Positions 45,390 to 57,197 of a stretch of DNA of 64,000 nt are shown piece by piece. Source of the stretch: Megaustenia siamemsis. Lineage: Eukaryota > Mollusca > Gastropoda > Stylommatophora > Ariophantidae. The stretch spans positions 41,829,130-41,893,129 of the forward strand of contig JAVIAB010000139.1 in NCBI GenBank assembly GCA_032433765.1. The letters are read 5' to 3'. A model generated the notes under the pieces. It searched no databases and was not told the DNA's origin. It saw only the letters and a list, made by a program, of their open reading frames with translations. Within the stretch, counting starts at the first letter, position 1. Each line of letters opens with the position of its first letter. The translations under genes and the position numbers were made by a program.

Positions 45390-45940
45390 CAGGAGAAGGA
45401 ACAGGTAGGTTTACAAAAATAAAGATACAAAAAGCAAGAAAAACCTTCATTGCACTATAAAACATACGGTATCCCAAAGAGATTATGTTAAATACAATAA
45501 CAAAAATGTTTAACGCTAATATTAAATCAGGCCCATTATATGGCGGTCAAACATGGAGAAAAACAAAATGATAATCATTGTGATACAAACTTTAATAAAT
45601 GGATGTTTGCGCAGAATAAAAGGATGGAAATATCAAGAACAAGATTAACTTTCAAACTATGGGAATGCAACTGACAAACAACAACAGACAAAATGAGGAA
45701 ACAGACGAGGGAGCACACAGCGGAAGCCAACTGAGAGTGTTACACGACATGCCCTTTTTTGCAATCTCCATGTGAATAGATAAAGGGGAAAGCCAAAATA
45801 TAGTTGGAGAAGTAGGTGGAAGCAGAGATGGGGAACCTGGGGAAAGCATGAATGGATCTTAAGAGAATGGCTCCAAACGAAACAGCTCGAAATGTATTCA
45901 TTGAAGACTTACTATCCATAGGAAGTTGAAAGATAGAAGA
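45390..45940 (+). pseudogene. Non-LTR RT C-terminal fragment (family 2)
   Basis: Remnants in several frames: NANIKSGPLYGGQTWR (counterpart of the LLYGCETWR block), then GSQLRVLHDMPFF, and AGATAGAAGAAGCA at the end. It matches 56290-56780 in order, with many frameshifts. Confidence 0.65.
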
Positions 45941-45964
45941 AGCAAAATACGACGAATTAATGCC

Positions 45965-46057
45965 GAGTGAACTTAGAAGTCATCGATAGGGATCGAACTC
46001 CACTTCTTATATTTACAAGTCCAGTTCACAAATCATTGAGCTACCGTGACTCTCGTA
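45965..46057 (-). mobile_element. tRNA-derived SINE head, family A, fragment
   Basis: The reverse complement reads CGAGAGTCACGGTAGCTCAA...GGAGTTCGATCCC, i.e. A and B boxes of family A; the body is missing. Confidence 0.65.
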
Positions 46058-46374
46058 TTTATTGATGTATAGAGATAATGGACAATAGGGCAACATAGGC
46101 TAAGAATCTCTCGCGATAGAGCTTAACCATAACCATTTCACAACTACAAAAAATCATTGATTCGGCTTCAATGAACTAGGACTACCACAATTCCAGATGG
46201 ATACGCCATATCCCAAACAACATCAGAGAAATTCTATTGCGGAACGGGCACTGCAGTCGGGCCGTAAAATTGCATCATCTGATTACGTTTCATGAAGCAA
46301 AAGAACGTGTAACCAAGTTGAGATAAAAGGACAAATTTATATAAAGAAGTGTTGGTTGCAGTTTTAAGAATGAA

Positions 46375-46545
46375 GAACGGTTCACAACAGAACGATTCGA
46401 CCTAAGTCTTCATCAACACATGAAATCAAACGAACAAGAAGCAGAACATAAGTACCAGATGTGTATTAATTGTTCTGTTTCTTGTGTATATCGTTCAATG
46501 TGCTGATGAGGATATAGGTCGAAACGTTCTGTTTTGTCTCTTTTT
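46375..46545. ncRNA. Pair of inverted hammerhead-like motifs (Penelope-type)
   Basis: On the + strand 46503-46525 reads CTGATGAG-GAT-ATAG-GTC-GAAAC: the conserved CUGAUGA box, a three-pair stem II with loop and the GAAAC box of hammerhead ribozymes. On the minus strand 46387-46417 is a degenerate relative (TTGATGAAGACTTAGGTCGAATC). The two copies share about 65 bp as an inverted repeat. Penelope-like elements are known to carry hammerheads. I did not identify the cleavage strand, so activity is unproven. Confidence 0.45.
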
Positions 46546-46909
46546 ACTTTTCACTGATAAGCTACAACACACATCTCCGTGTTTTTACTTTTTTTTTTTT
46601 CTTTTCTTTCTTCTTTTTTGCTCATTGATTCAACTTGGCATGTATTTATGACTGATGAGATATTAATATAATCAAGCTTATTACAAGAATGGGAATAATT
46701 CCGCGCTTAGGATACGCAGTTAGCTGTGCACATTAATCATGTTCGTTTCACAAAACATTTAGTCTATTTGCATAGCTGAATTGTGTTTTGTTTCCGCTCT
46801 ATTCGGCGAGGCTACTCTGAACCTCAGACCAACCTCTTCTAAATTATATTAAACGGCAATAGCCAATTAAAAAAAACACGAAAAACTGCATTTATATGAA
46901 GTTGCTATT

Positions 46910-47290
46910 TATAGCTACTACGGCCGGACCAAGATTGGCGCTGAGAATGAGCCGGAAAATGGATGCTCAGAGTGCTACTTCTGGTGCTACAATGTATATA
47001 AATGACAACAGCCAAGAAATCACGACAGTCAAACATATAAAGAAAAAAACGTTGGAAATGCATCGGTAATGTACTGAGAATGAATGAAAAAAGTCTTCTC
47101 CGTGAGGCAGTCGTGTGGAAACCATCTGGTAAAAGGAAAACAAGGTAGACCAAGAGAATCACTACACAAAACAATTAGTTAGGAAGGCCCATCCATGGGA
47201 CTAAGAAACAAACAAGAACAACAAAAACTAGCAGCAAATCATCACTTGTGGAGAACTATGGCTTCCGCTCTATGTACCCTCTTCGGCGCG
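46910..47290 (+). pseudogene. Non-LTR RT C-terminal end, decayed
   Basis: HHLWRTMASALCTLFGARGK near 47240-47300 is a typical last segment of RTE-like proteins (W-x-x-x-(V/M)-A-x-L-C), followed by an AATGAATGA tail. Upstream frames are broken. Confidence 0.5.
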
Positions 47291-47299
47291 AGAGGAAAA

Positions 47300-47715
47300 T
47301 GAATGAATGACACAGAATGAATCTCGTAAAATCTTATGGTGAGGTCCCCAGGTCAGACAGATCAGATATGCGATTGGAGAAATGTTTTAAGACATACGTG
47401 GATAAAAACTATGAATACTGAAGAGAACCGGCCCAGGAAGAAAATGTCACACAATAAGGATAAATATTTCGGCTTCGTTAATGACAAGATGATCTAGAAC
47501 CACAGTAAGAGTGCACGGTTCCAGGGGACAAAAAGAAATACAAATTGAACAAGAAAGAAATGCTTTCAAGATGTCAAGGAGAACGAAAACCTGACAACAA
47601 ATATGGGATATCTAGCAACAGAGAATAAATTCCCTCAAGCGTTCTGTGATTAGTGCAACGTTCTACAAAAGACATAAGCAGGATACGCAACTGAACGATG
47701 ATTAATGTGCACACA
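47300..47715. other. Intron, no gene seen
   Basis: Purine-rich, probably decayed retroelement DNA, not assignable. Confidence 0.35.
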
Positions 47716-47723
47716 CACACAAA

Positions 47724-47757
<34 letters not shown>

Positions 47758-47782
47758 TATACATACACATACATACATACAC
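47709..47782. repeat. (CA)n/(TA)n microsatellite before exon
   Basis: ACACACACAC, then about eleven TA, then ATACA repeats, ending roughly 45 bp before the exon acceptor. Confidence 0.93.
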
Positions 47783-47824
47783 TATGTAACTGTACTATAA
47801 ATCTTAATAACTCTTCACTTTTAG

Positions 47825-48001
47825 GTGTGGCTGTGCATTTTCTTCAGCTCCATCGTGGCAGGAGTGGCTACTGCGTTCCTAGAGTGGCATAGCCCTTTTG
47901 GTCTCAATCCTAAAGGGAGGAAGCGAACCAAGAACTACAGCCTGGGATCGGGGCTGCTCATGGTGATGGTACTTCTGACAGGACATACCATCAACATTAA
48001 G
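47825..48001 (+). CDS. GluN3-like receptor exon 6: M1 and M2 pore loop
   Basis: The acceptor TCTTCACTTTTAG precedes and the donor TTAAG/GTTAGC follows; phase 0 at both ends, 59 codons. It encodes VWLCIFFSSIVAGVATAFLE (M1), the loop EWHSPFGLNPKGRKR and the pore segment NYSLGSGLLMVMVLLTGHTI. The EWxSPFGLxPxGRxR loop is characteristic of GluN3. At the pore tip, where GluN1/2 have Asn and GluN3 Gly-Arg, this protein has Gly-His. The end of the exon (GGACATACCATCAACATTAA) and its donor are the seed of the tandem array that follows. Confidence 0.95.
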
Positions 48002-49820
48002 GTTAGCGTCTAGTTCACGTAATAATTGTTTCAGGACATACCATCAACATTAAGGTTAGCGTCTAGTTCACGTAAAAATTGTTTCAGGACATACCATCAA
48101 CGTTAAGGTAAGCGTCTAGTTCACGTAATAACTGTTTCAGGACATACCATCAACGTTAAAGTAAGCGTCTAGTTCACGTAATAGTTGTTTCAGGCCATAC
48201 TAACAACAACAAGGTAAGCGTAAGGGTTGTTTGAGGGCATACAATCAACATTAAGGTAAACTTCTAGTTATGTTTCCTAGTGTTTCTAATATTCCATCAG
48301 AAATAACAACATTAAGGTAAACTACTATTTATGTTTCCTAGTGTCTCTAATATTCCATCAGAAATATCAACATTAAGGTAAACTTCTAGTTATGTTTCCT
48401 AGTTTTTCTAATATTCCATCAGGAATATCAACATTAAGGTAAACTTCTAGTTATGTTTCCTAGTGTTTCTAATATTCCATCAGAAATATCAACATTAAGG
48501 TAAACTTCTAGTTATGTTTCCTAGTGTTTCTAATATTCCATCAGGAATATCAACATTAAGGTAAACTCATAGTTATGTTGCCTAGTGTTTCTAATATTCC
48601 ATCAGGAATATCAACATTAAGGTAAACTCCTAGTTATGTTTCTTAGTGTTTCTAATATTCCATCAGAAATATCAACATTAAGGTAAACTTCTAGTTATGT
48701 TTCCTACTTTTTCTAATATTCCATCAGGAATATCAACATTAAGGTAAACTTCTAGTTATGTTTCCTAGTGTTTCCAATATTCCATCAGATATATCAACAT
48801 TAAGGTAAACTTCTAGTTATGTTTCCTAGTGTTTCTAATATTCCATTAGGAATATCAACATTAAGGTAAACTCCTAGTTATGTTGCCTAGTGTTTCTAAT
48901 ATTCCATCAGGAATATCAACATTAAGGTAAACTCCTAGTTATGTTGCCTAGTGTTTCTAATATTCCATCAGAAATATCAACATTAAGGTAAACTCCTAGT
49001 TATGTTGCCTAGTGTTTCTAATATTCCATCAGAAATATCAACATTAAGGTAAACTTCTAGTTATGTTTCCTAGTGTTTCTAATATTCCATCAGGAATATC
49101 AACATTAAGGTAAACTTCTAGTTATGTTTCCTAGTGTTTCTAATATTCCATCAGGAATATCAACATTAAGGTAAACTCCTAGTTATGTTGCCAGGTGTTT
49201 ATAATATTCCATCAGGATTATCAACATAAAGGTAAACTCCTAGTTATGTTGCCTAGTGTTTCTAATATTCCATCAGAAATATCAACATAAAGGTAAACTC
49301 CTAGTTATGTTGCCTAGTGTTTCTAATATTCCATCAGAAATATCAACATTAAGGTAAACTCCTAGTTATGTTTCTTAGTGTTTCTAATATTCCATCAGAA
49401 ATATCAACATTAATGTAAACTCCTAGTTATGTTTCTTAGTGTTTCTAATATTCCATCAGAAATATCAACATTAAGGTAAACTCCTAGTTATGTTTCTTAG
49501 TGTTTCTAATATTCCATCAGAAATATCAACATTAAGGTAAACTCCTAGTTATGTTTCTTAGTGTTTCTAATATTCCATCAGAAATATCAACATAAAGGTA
49601 AACTCCTAGTTATGTTGCCTAGTGTTTCTAATATTCCATCAGGAATATCAACATTAAGGTAAACGCCTAGTGCACTAACAGTTGTTTTCGGAGATACTAT
49701 TAACATTAAGGTAAACGCCTAGTGCACTAACAGTTGTTTTCGGAGATACTATTAACATTAAGGTAAACGCCTAGTGCACTAACAGTTGTTTTCGGAGATA
49801 CTATTAACATTAAGGTGAGC
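48002..49820. repeat. Splice-donor array: tandem copies of exon end plus 5' splice site
   Basis: After the true donor at 48002 the sequence CATCAACATTAAG/GT(A/T)A recurs at 48055, 48108, 48161 and 48214 (53-bp units), then 24 times at 61-bp steps from 48256 to 49659 (ATCAACATTAAG/GTAAAC), then at 49711, 49763 and 49815 (52-bp units). Each unit also has TTCAG or CCATCAG shortly before the exon-like piece. One unit near 49411 has TTAATGTAAAC and one at 48161 has AAA before GT. Confidence 0.95.
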
Positions 49821-49839
49821 GCTTAGTGCTTCTTTCTTT

Positions 49840-50110
49840 TATTATCACCACGTATGATGCCTACTGACGTTCATGATTATGTTTCTCCACAACTTCCTGT
49901 TTCTACATTTATTTATCCGCTGTGATGTTTTTTTTTTCCTATGAAACAATTCTCTTAAACAGTCTGGCATCTATTCTCTCTGTTTCCATCTATTTTCTTA
50001 TTTTTTAAAAATATTTTTAAGTTTATCACAATGTATCGCTGTTGAACTTATCATTGCATTGTCAAGAAATGGTTATTGTTTCCTTCTTAATTCTTGCATT
50101 TTTATTTATT
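49840..50110 (-). pseudogene. Non-LTR 3'-end fragment, decayed
   Basis: GATGCCTACTGACGTTCATGATTATGTTTC and the following T-rich segments parallel the reversed family 1 copies at 9560 and 35500. No frame left. Confidence 0.4.
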
Positions 50111-50149
50111 TTAACCGATGTCACATACGAATAATCGGTAATTTATACT

Positions 50150-51104
50150 GGGAGTAAACAGCAATAATAAAATATAACAAAGAGAACTCTACACTCATTG
50201 AGATATAAAGAGAAGAGCAAGACAAGAATGCATCATATCACCAAGCTTGTTCAATCTATACACGGTGCAAATCTTTAAAAACATCACAGAGATGCCAAGC
50301 CTTAACATTAATGGAAAAATAATTAATAACTTAAGATATACTGATGATACTGTATTACTAGCAGAAAATTCTAAAGATCTGCAACATTTACTTAATGAAA
50401 TAAATATGACAAGCAACAAATATGGAATATATATGAATATCAAAAAGACTAAAATTATGATCGTAAACAAAGATAATACTCAAAACCACAAGCAAATATC
50501 AAAGTGAAAGGAATAGACCTGGAGACAGTTTGGAGCTACAGCTACTTTGGAGATACTGTAACCAGTCATGGACAAATGTACAACTGAAATAAACAAAAGA
50601 AAAAATTGCAAAAAGCAGTTTTAATCCAATGAAAAATGTGCTAACATCAAAACAAATAACGTCAGGGCTAAAACTAGGAAAACAAAATTTATATTTTCAA
50701 TATTCTTGTATGTTGCAAAAACATGGACATTAAACAAAAAAAAAACAGAACAGAAAAATTTAAGCCTTTGAAATGTGGATTTTATAGAAGAATAGGATGG
50801 AAAGAGAAGGGAAAATATGATGAAGTCTTAAAACAACTAAAAATGAGAAAAGAACTACTAAACACAATTCAAAGAAGACAAATGAGTTTTTTTGAGCATG
50901 CTAAACAAAACAGCAGTCAACTAAAAGTAATCTTGGAAAGGAAAATACAAGGTACAAAGAGGCAGAGGCAGACCAAGATTAACGTGGGCGAGTAACTCTA
51001 AAATAAGGACAAGTCAGCTTATGAGAATCTGCACTAGAAAAGCAAGATACAAAGCATAATGGCGCTTCATGGTAGCCAACCTTCGTAGCGGCGACAACAC
51101 TCAA
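50150..51104 (+). pseudogene. Non-LTR retrotransposon reverse transcriptase, partial
   Basis: The plus strand encodes ISPSLFNLYTVQIF, then INNLRYTDDTVLLAENSKDL, then KYGIYMNIKKTKIMIV: the RT palm with its active-site box as YTDD (usual YADD/FADD) and the following N-x-x-K-T-(K/E) block. After frameshifts the tail FFEHAKQNSSQLKVILERKI and the last WRFMVANLRSGDNTQ-type segment follow (51065-51100), directly joined to (GAT)n. The endonuclease and N-terminal RT are missing, so it is a 5'-truncated, decayed copy. Confidence 0.75.
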
Positions 51105-51510
<406 letters not shown>

Positions 51511-51900
51511 AGTAGTGTGCTAGTGATAATTATGTTTTGTGACGTGATAATTGTTGACTATGTGTGGACTAATGCTAAGTATGTTGATGATTGAGCAGGT
51601 ACTACAACTTTGTAAGTTGTTGATTATTTGTTAGCTAATGTTCAGTATTACTACGCTAGTGTTGATTGTGAGTGTTCTAATATTGAGCATAGTGATTTGA
51701 AATATGTTGATTATGTTTGCGCTAATGTTGATTTGTGTACCATTGTGATTGAGAGTGTGCTTGTTTTAATTTCACTTTAATTTTGACCAAGATAATGTTC
51801 ATTATGAGCAAACATATGTTAAATTCGAGTCCAATAAATGTTTAAATACGGGAGTTTTATTGCTAAAACATGAGTGCAATTTATAATACACATAATAGAT
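51511..51900. other. Intron, no gene seen
   Basis: T/G-rich with loose GTTGATTATGTG-like repeats, probably a decayed tandem array. Confidence 0.4.
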
Positions 51901-51904
51901 ATAA

Positions 51905-52115
51905 GTAAAGGTAAAGGTAAAGTACGAGATATGAACCGGCGTCTTAGCACGCGAGTCTACACCCATATGTGCTCGGCCGCCTATCCAGAAATGTTCGGAG
52001 ATTTCTGTATAGTGTCGCCTCAAGCATCGAAACTCAAATGCGAAGCGACATTCCTCACTTTCCCAGGGTAATACCCTGGTACCCATTTCTGCCAACGGCT
52101 GGGTCGACAGTTAAT
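51905..52115 (-). mobile_element. SINE-like element, variant family C, minus strand
   Basis: The reverse complement has CTGTCGACCCAGCCGTTGGC, then GAAATGGGTACCAGGGTATT and CCCTGGGAAAGTGAG: the same core as family A with a different head. A fragment of the same family lies at 63278-63332. Confidence 0.5.
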
Positions 52116-52714
52116 AAGTTTAAGATATAAGTTTATACATTAAACATAAGTGTGTTTCTGAATATGTGTTCATGTTAATTATTAATGTTCTCATGTTAGT
52201 CTTGAGTGTGCTATGGTAATAAACAGTGTCCTCACGTTACTGACCCTTGTGCTCATGGCATTTATGGGTTCATTAATGTTGATTTGTGAGTACATTATGG
52301 CTTTTTATGTTGGTGAATAAAGTACTATTGGTTTGTATGGCCCTTTTCGTCTTGTCAGACGGTTTAGTGGAGGCTATTGTGTATTTTTTTTATGGTTTGT
52401 TTTTTTCGAACAGCTTCTCTCGTGGCTAATTCTACCAATGTTTGACAAACACACACGGCCACAGAATGATCAAGTCAGGTCTACTGGTCCACAGGGTTTT
52501 CCCATCCTTTTTCATGAGTCTTTTCTCTTCAAAGTTTTGCTTTAGCACAGTCTCAAATGATGTTATACAGTTCCTTATACATGCTCTCCTTGATGTGCGA
52601 TCATTTGCCAGATGTTCCCAGCCATATTCACAGATGGAGAAGTCATTCAGAGATGAAACCTACTATTGGTTATAGGTTTAATAAAAATGTGACAGTGCTG
52701 CACATGTAGCTAAA
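52116..52714. other. Intron, no gene assigned
   Basis: No recognised family. Minus-strand frames around 52430-52650 may be decayed retroelement. Confidence 0.35.
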
Positions 52715-53315
52715 GTTGGTTATGTTTCTGATTGAATCAATCTTGGTTATGTTTGTGATTGAACTAATCTGGGTTATGTTTGTGATTGAACTAATCTTGG
52801 TTATGTTAGTGATTGAACTAATGTTGGTTATGTTTGTGATTGAACTAATCTTGGTTATGTTTGTGATTGAACTAATGTTGGTTATGTTTGTGATTGGACT
52901 AATCTTGGTTATGTTTGTGATTGAGCTAATCTTGGTTATGTTTGTGATTGAACTAATTTTGGTTATGTTTGTGATTGAACTAATGTTAGTTATGTTTGTG
53001 ATTGAACTAATTTGGGTTATGTTTGTGATTGAACTAATTTTGATTATGTTTGTGATTGAACTAATGTTGACTAAGTTTGTGATTGAACTAATGTTGGCTA
53101 TGTTTGTGATTGAACTAATGTTGGCTATGTTTGTGATTGAACTAATTTTGGTTATGTTTGTGATTGAACTAATTTTGGTAATGTTAGTGATTGAACTAAT
53201 GTTGGCTATGTTTGTGATTGAACTAATCTTGGTTATGTTTGTGATTGAACTAATGTTCGCTATGTTTGTGATTGAACTAATGTTGGTCATGTTTGTGATT
53301 GGACTAATGTTGTAT
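52715..53315. repeat. 27-bp tandem repeat, about 22 copies
   Basis: The unit is TTGGTTATGTTTGTGATTGA plus ACTAATC. As 27 is a multiple of three, open frames of about 205 codons occur on both strands and are artefacts. Confidence 0.95.
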
Positions 53316-53364
53316 ATTATGGCAAAGTGAGGACATAATACTTACGATGCATGTTTGAAGTTGC

Positions 53365-54030
53365 AGAATCATCATCATCATCGAGTGCTATCTCCGCAAC
53401 GAAGGTTGGCTACCATGGAGCGCCATTATGTTCTGTCTCATGCTTTGATGGTGCAGGTTGACATAGGCTGATTTGTCCATCTTTTGATGTTACTCCTCCA
53501 AGTCTTTTAACATGCCCCAAAATCGCATTGGTCTTCTTTGAATTGTGTTTAGTTGTTCTCTTTTCATTTTTTTGTTATTTTAAGACTTCATCGTTTGTTT
53601 TATTTTCTTTCCCTCCAATTCTACCTATTCTTTTATATATCCACATTTCAAAGGCTTCAATTCTCTTATCTGTTTTCTTGTCTAATGTCCATGTTTCTGC
53701 ACCATATAGGAATGTTGAACAGATATAACATTTTGCTATTCTTAGTTTTAGCCCTGGTGTTATTTTTTTTTCAGAATATGTGTTGATATTAAAACATGAA
53801 TGGATTGGGTTTTCAGCACTACAGTCACACAGGCTCCAAGTTTTATAAAACGTTAGTTGTCTACTGGGAGACGCAAAATATTCCAATTGTGTTATATTAG
53901 CTGTAGCAAATGTTTTATTGTTTGACAAATTGAATGGATAGTCAGTCCTAAGTACTTCTCCCAGCTCGGATGGTCCCATGATAACATGTAGAGTAAGAAA
54001 AATGTCTCTTGCACAAGTGGAGCATGTCAA
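53365..54030 (-). pseudogene. Non-LTR RT C-terminal fragment
   Basis: The minus strand reads KLRIAKCYICSTFLYGAETW, then KKTDKRIEAFEMWIYKRIGR and ENKTNDEVLK: the segment after the RT palm (LLYG-x-E-(T/S)-WTL...EAFE-x-W). The 3' end (53390-53420) has the same GGTAGCCAACCTTCGT segment as 51070 and a reversed ATGATG tail at 53370. Confidence 0.75.
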
Positions 54031-54269
54031 AGAACTTTCAGCAATATAAATTCGAAATTAACAGGCTATGTGTCGCAGCTGGGCTGAAATTTTTTTTTTT
54101 ATATAATAAACTTCCTACAAACTTTACAGCAAAACGCCAACTATTCAAGACTCAAGAACGACAAGCAAAATAACCACAAGCAAAGTGACATGTGTTAGAC
54201 TCATGGCAGGCAGGAAACTGCGTGAGAGATAAGATAAAAACATGAAGATATGATGAAAAACCTAGCAAT

Positions 54270-54540
54270 ATTTCGTGCCATTAAAATAATGAAGAAACAA
54301 TAGATAAAATGGTTTGGCTTCGTGATAAGACACAAAAACCAAAACCCAATAGAGCGAGCCTCTAACAAACTTTGTGACAACATCAGATCCAAATGTCGAC
54401 CACGAAAACAATATTTTAATGGAATATTAGATATAATAGGAAACATAAGAGTAGCAGAGGCCAACAGAAAAACAAAAGACCGCAAAATGGATCTTCCCTC
54501 GCAGCTGAAAGGTAAATAATGAAGGAAAGAAGAAAAAGAA
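54270..54540 (+). pseudogene. Non-LTR RT C-terminal fragment
   Basis: Encodes KWFGFVIRHKNQNPIERA, then KCRPRKQYFN and ANRKTKDRKM: a decayed GH-x-x-R...RGRPR...DR tail. Confidence 0.5.
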
Positions 54541-54699
54541 CTAACTTTTCTAAAACTGAGCTGGGGTCCTAACCGGTACATCAGAGTTTGTGCTCTGTGT
54601 TGATGAGTGTCTTTACTGCCAGGAAAGAAAACAGAATGATCATTTGTAATGCATAAGTAGATTGAAAAAAAAGCGTGTATGGCAGAGGAAAAGACAAAA

Positions 54700-54850
54700 C
54701 AATGATTACAGGGCAAAGATGGAGCTGAATAAGCCACGTACTCGGAAGGAATCCAGAAACAATCACAGTCAATATCATTCAGCGGATGCCGGGTGAAAAA
54801 GCGGATGCCGGGTGTAAAAGAGGAAGTCCAAGGAGAGGCTGACTAGAGAT
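54700..54850 (+). pseudogene. Non-LTR RT C-terminal fragment that seeds the 59-bp array
   Basis: ISHVLGRNPETIT followed by a GKRGSPRRG-like piece: again the GH-x-L-x-R...RGRPR tail. Its last part is the unit amplified from 54830 on. Confidence 0.55.
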
Positions 54851-55622
54851 CATCGAAGGTAGTGATACATAGTATAAGAGAGGAAGTCCAAGGAAAAGCT
54901 GACTGAGATCAGTGAAGGTAGTGATACATAGTGTAAGAGAGGAAGTCCAAGGAAAGGCTGACTGAGATCAGTGAAGGTAGTGATACATAGTGTAAGAGAG
55001 GAAGTCCAAGGAAAGGCTGACTGAGATCAGTGAAGGTAGTGATACATAGTGTAAGAGAGGAAGTCCAAGGAAAGGCTGACTGAGATCAACGAAGGTAGTG
55101 ATACATAGTGTAAGAGAGGAAGTCCAAGGAAAAGCTGACTGAGATCAGTGAAGGTAGTGATACATAGTGTAAGAGAGGAAGTCCAAGGAAAGGCTGACTG
55201 AGATCAGTGAAGGTAGTGATACATAGTGTAAGAGAGGAAGTCCAAGGAAAGGCTGACTGAGATCAGTGAAGGTAGTGATACATAGTGTAAGAGAGGAAGT
55301 CCAAGGAAAGGCTGACTGAGATCAGTGAAGGTAGTGATACATAGTGTAAGAGAGGAAGTCCAAGGAAAGGCTGACTGAGATCAGTGAAGGTAGTGATACA
55401 TAGTGTAAGAGAGGAAGTCCAATGAAAGGCTGACTGAGATCAGTGAAGGTAGTGATACATAGTGTAAGAGAGGAAGTCCAAGGAAAGGCTGACTGAGATC
55501 AGTGAAGGTAGTGATACATAGTGTAAGAGAGGAAGTCCAAGGAAAGGCTGACTGAGATCCGTGAAGGTAGTGATACATAGTGTAAGAGAGGAAGTCCAAG
55601 GAAAGGCTGACTGAGATCAATG
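54830..55622. repeat. 59-bp tandem repeat, about 13 copies
   Basis: The unit is TGAAGGTAGTGATACATAGT plus GTAAGAGAGGAAGTCCAAGG plus AAAGGCTGACTGAGATCAG. Copies are nearly identical. Confidence 0.95.
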
Positions 55623-55648
55623 AGTTCATTGAAAACCTGGCGGAAAGC

Positions 55649-55905
55649 GGGAGCCACGATAGCTCAGTGGTTAGTGAACTGAACTATAAAGGACAAGAGG
55701 TAGAGTTCGATCCCAACCGACGGCTCCCGGGTTCACCCAGCCTTAAATGAGTACCGGATTTTTTCTGGGAACGTAAAGCGCACGGGCGTAATACTGACCA
55801 CATTGCCCCAAAAATCATGTGCTGAAGGTCTGTAAAATCTATGGTCATTAACACCATATTCCCTATACGCCACTTGGCGTAACGGAGGCTCTTTACTTTC
55901 TTTCG
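55649..55905 (+). mobile_element. tRNA-derived SINE, family A, full length
   Basis: CGGGAGCCACGATAGCTCAG head, GAGTTCGATCCC B box, GAGTACCGGATTTTTTCTGG core, CTATACGCCACTTGGCGTAA tail. Confidence 0.85.
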
Positions 55906-56029
55906 TCCACTATTAGCTCACTCTTTAAAACAGCCTTGCCATTAATCTTGACAAAGTTTCTTCATTTCCTTCTAAACCCAAATGCTATGGTGCAAAGACG
56001 AAGCAGATGACATAGCTCTCCTTTCACAC

Positions 56030-56790
56030 ATCCATTAACAGATGCAGGATAAAATGAGCATACTTGATGAGAGATCACAACAGCTAGCACTGAAAATTAA
56101 TAGAGATAAGACCAACATTATGAGAATTAATGCAGCTGGCAATAACCAAATAAAATTAGGAGAAATACCTCTAATAGACGTATAATCTCACATATATCTG
56201 GTCAGTAATATAGATAAAGAGGGAAGAACAGAAAATGATACCAAAAATAAGGATATCAAAGGCAAGAGGAGCTTTCGTTTCACTGGGAAACATGGAGATC
56301 CAAAGAAATTAGTTTAAATTCAATAATAAAAATTGTCAACTCAAATATTAAGTCGGTCCTATTATATGGCTGTGAAACATGGAGAACAACAAAATTGACA
56401 ATAATGAAGATACAAACTTTCATTAATGGATGTTTAAACAGAACAAAATGATGAAAATGGCAAGACAATATCACTAACATAGAATTATGGAAATGTACCT
56501 GTCAAATACCAGTGGATAAAGAATACAGCGAAGACGATGGTGCTGAATAGGACACACACTGCGGAAGCCAACTGAGAGTATTCCACAACAGGCCCTTTTT
56601 GGAACCCTCAGGGGAAAAGACAAAGAGGAAGACCAAAGAATTCTCGAAGAAGACAGATAGAAGCAGCGATGAAGATGATTGGGAAAACATGGAAGGATCT
56701 TAAAAGAATGGCAAAAAAAACAAAACGACTTGGAAAGAATTTGTTGAAGACCTATGCTCCACTGGGAGCTAAAAAGGTAGAAGAAGAAGA
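56030..56790 (+). pseudogene. Non-LTR RT fragment (family 2)
   Basis: Encodes LALKINRDKTNIMRI (the N-x-x-K-T block after the YADD box), then KSVLLYGCETWRTTKL and, after frameshifts, GKRQRGRPK-like and WKEFVEDLCSTGS segments. It ends with AGAAGAAGAAGAAAG, the family 2 tail, at which a truncated SINE joins. Confidence 0.75.
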
Positions 56791-56799
56791 AGAAAGAAA

Positions 56800-56935
56800 G
56801 CGGCACGGGCGTAATTCTGACCACATTACCCCAAAAATCTTGTGCTGAAGGTCTGTAAAATTTATGGTCACTAACACCATATTCCCTATACGCCACTTGG
56901 CGTGATTGGGGTACTTCACTTTTTTTTTTTACTGA
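56800..56935 (+). mobile_element. tRNA-derived SINE, family A, 3' half only
   Basis: CGGCACGGGCGTAATTCTGA through CTATACGCCACTTGGCGTGA; the tRNA head is missing. 5' truncation is typical of reverse transcription primed at the 3' end. Confidence 0.8.
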
Positions 56936-57197
56936 CGGAAAGCAATGATGGCAGTGATACATAGTGTAATCCAGAGAACCATATAAATTATAGGCAATTA
57001 TCACACAAAATGGAACAAAGTTGCAGACTAGACGACAGAAGACATACTATTGGCCAATGCTTGCTTTGTCGGTCTGTCACCAAAGAAAAGAAGAAGAAAT
57101 TGAACGAATATATAGCATATTTCATTAAGTGTGCAAATAATTTAAATTAATAGATAAAAGATGAAAACACAATATTTTCTAAATTATTCTTAACCAG

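Noticed and set aside
52670..53330. Two overlapping ORFs of about 205 codons on opposite strands
   Set aside because: By-product of a 27-bp tandem repeat.
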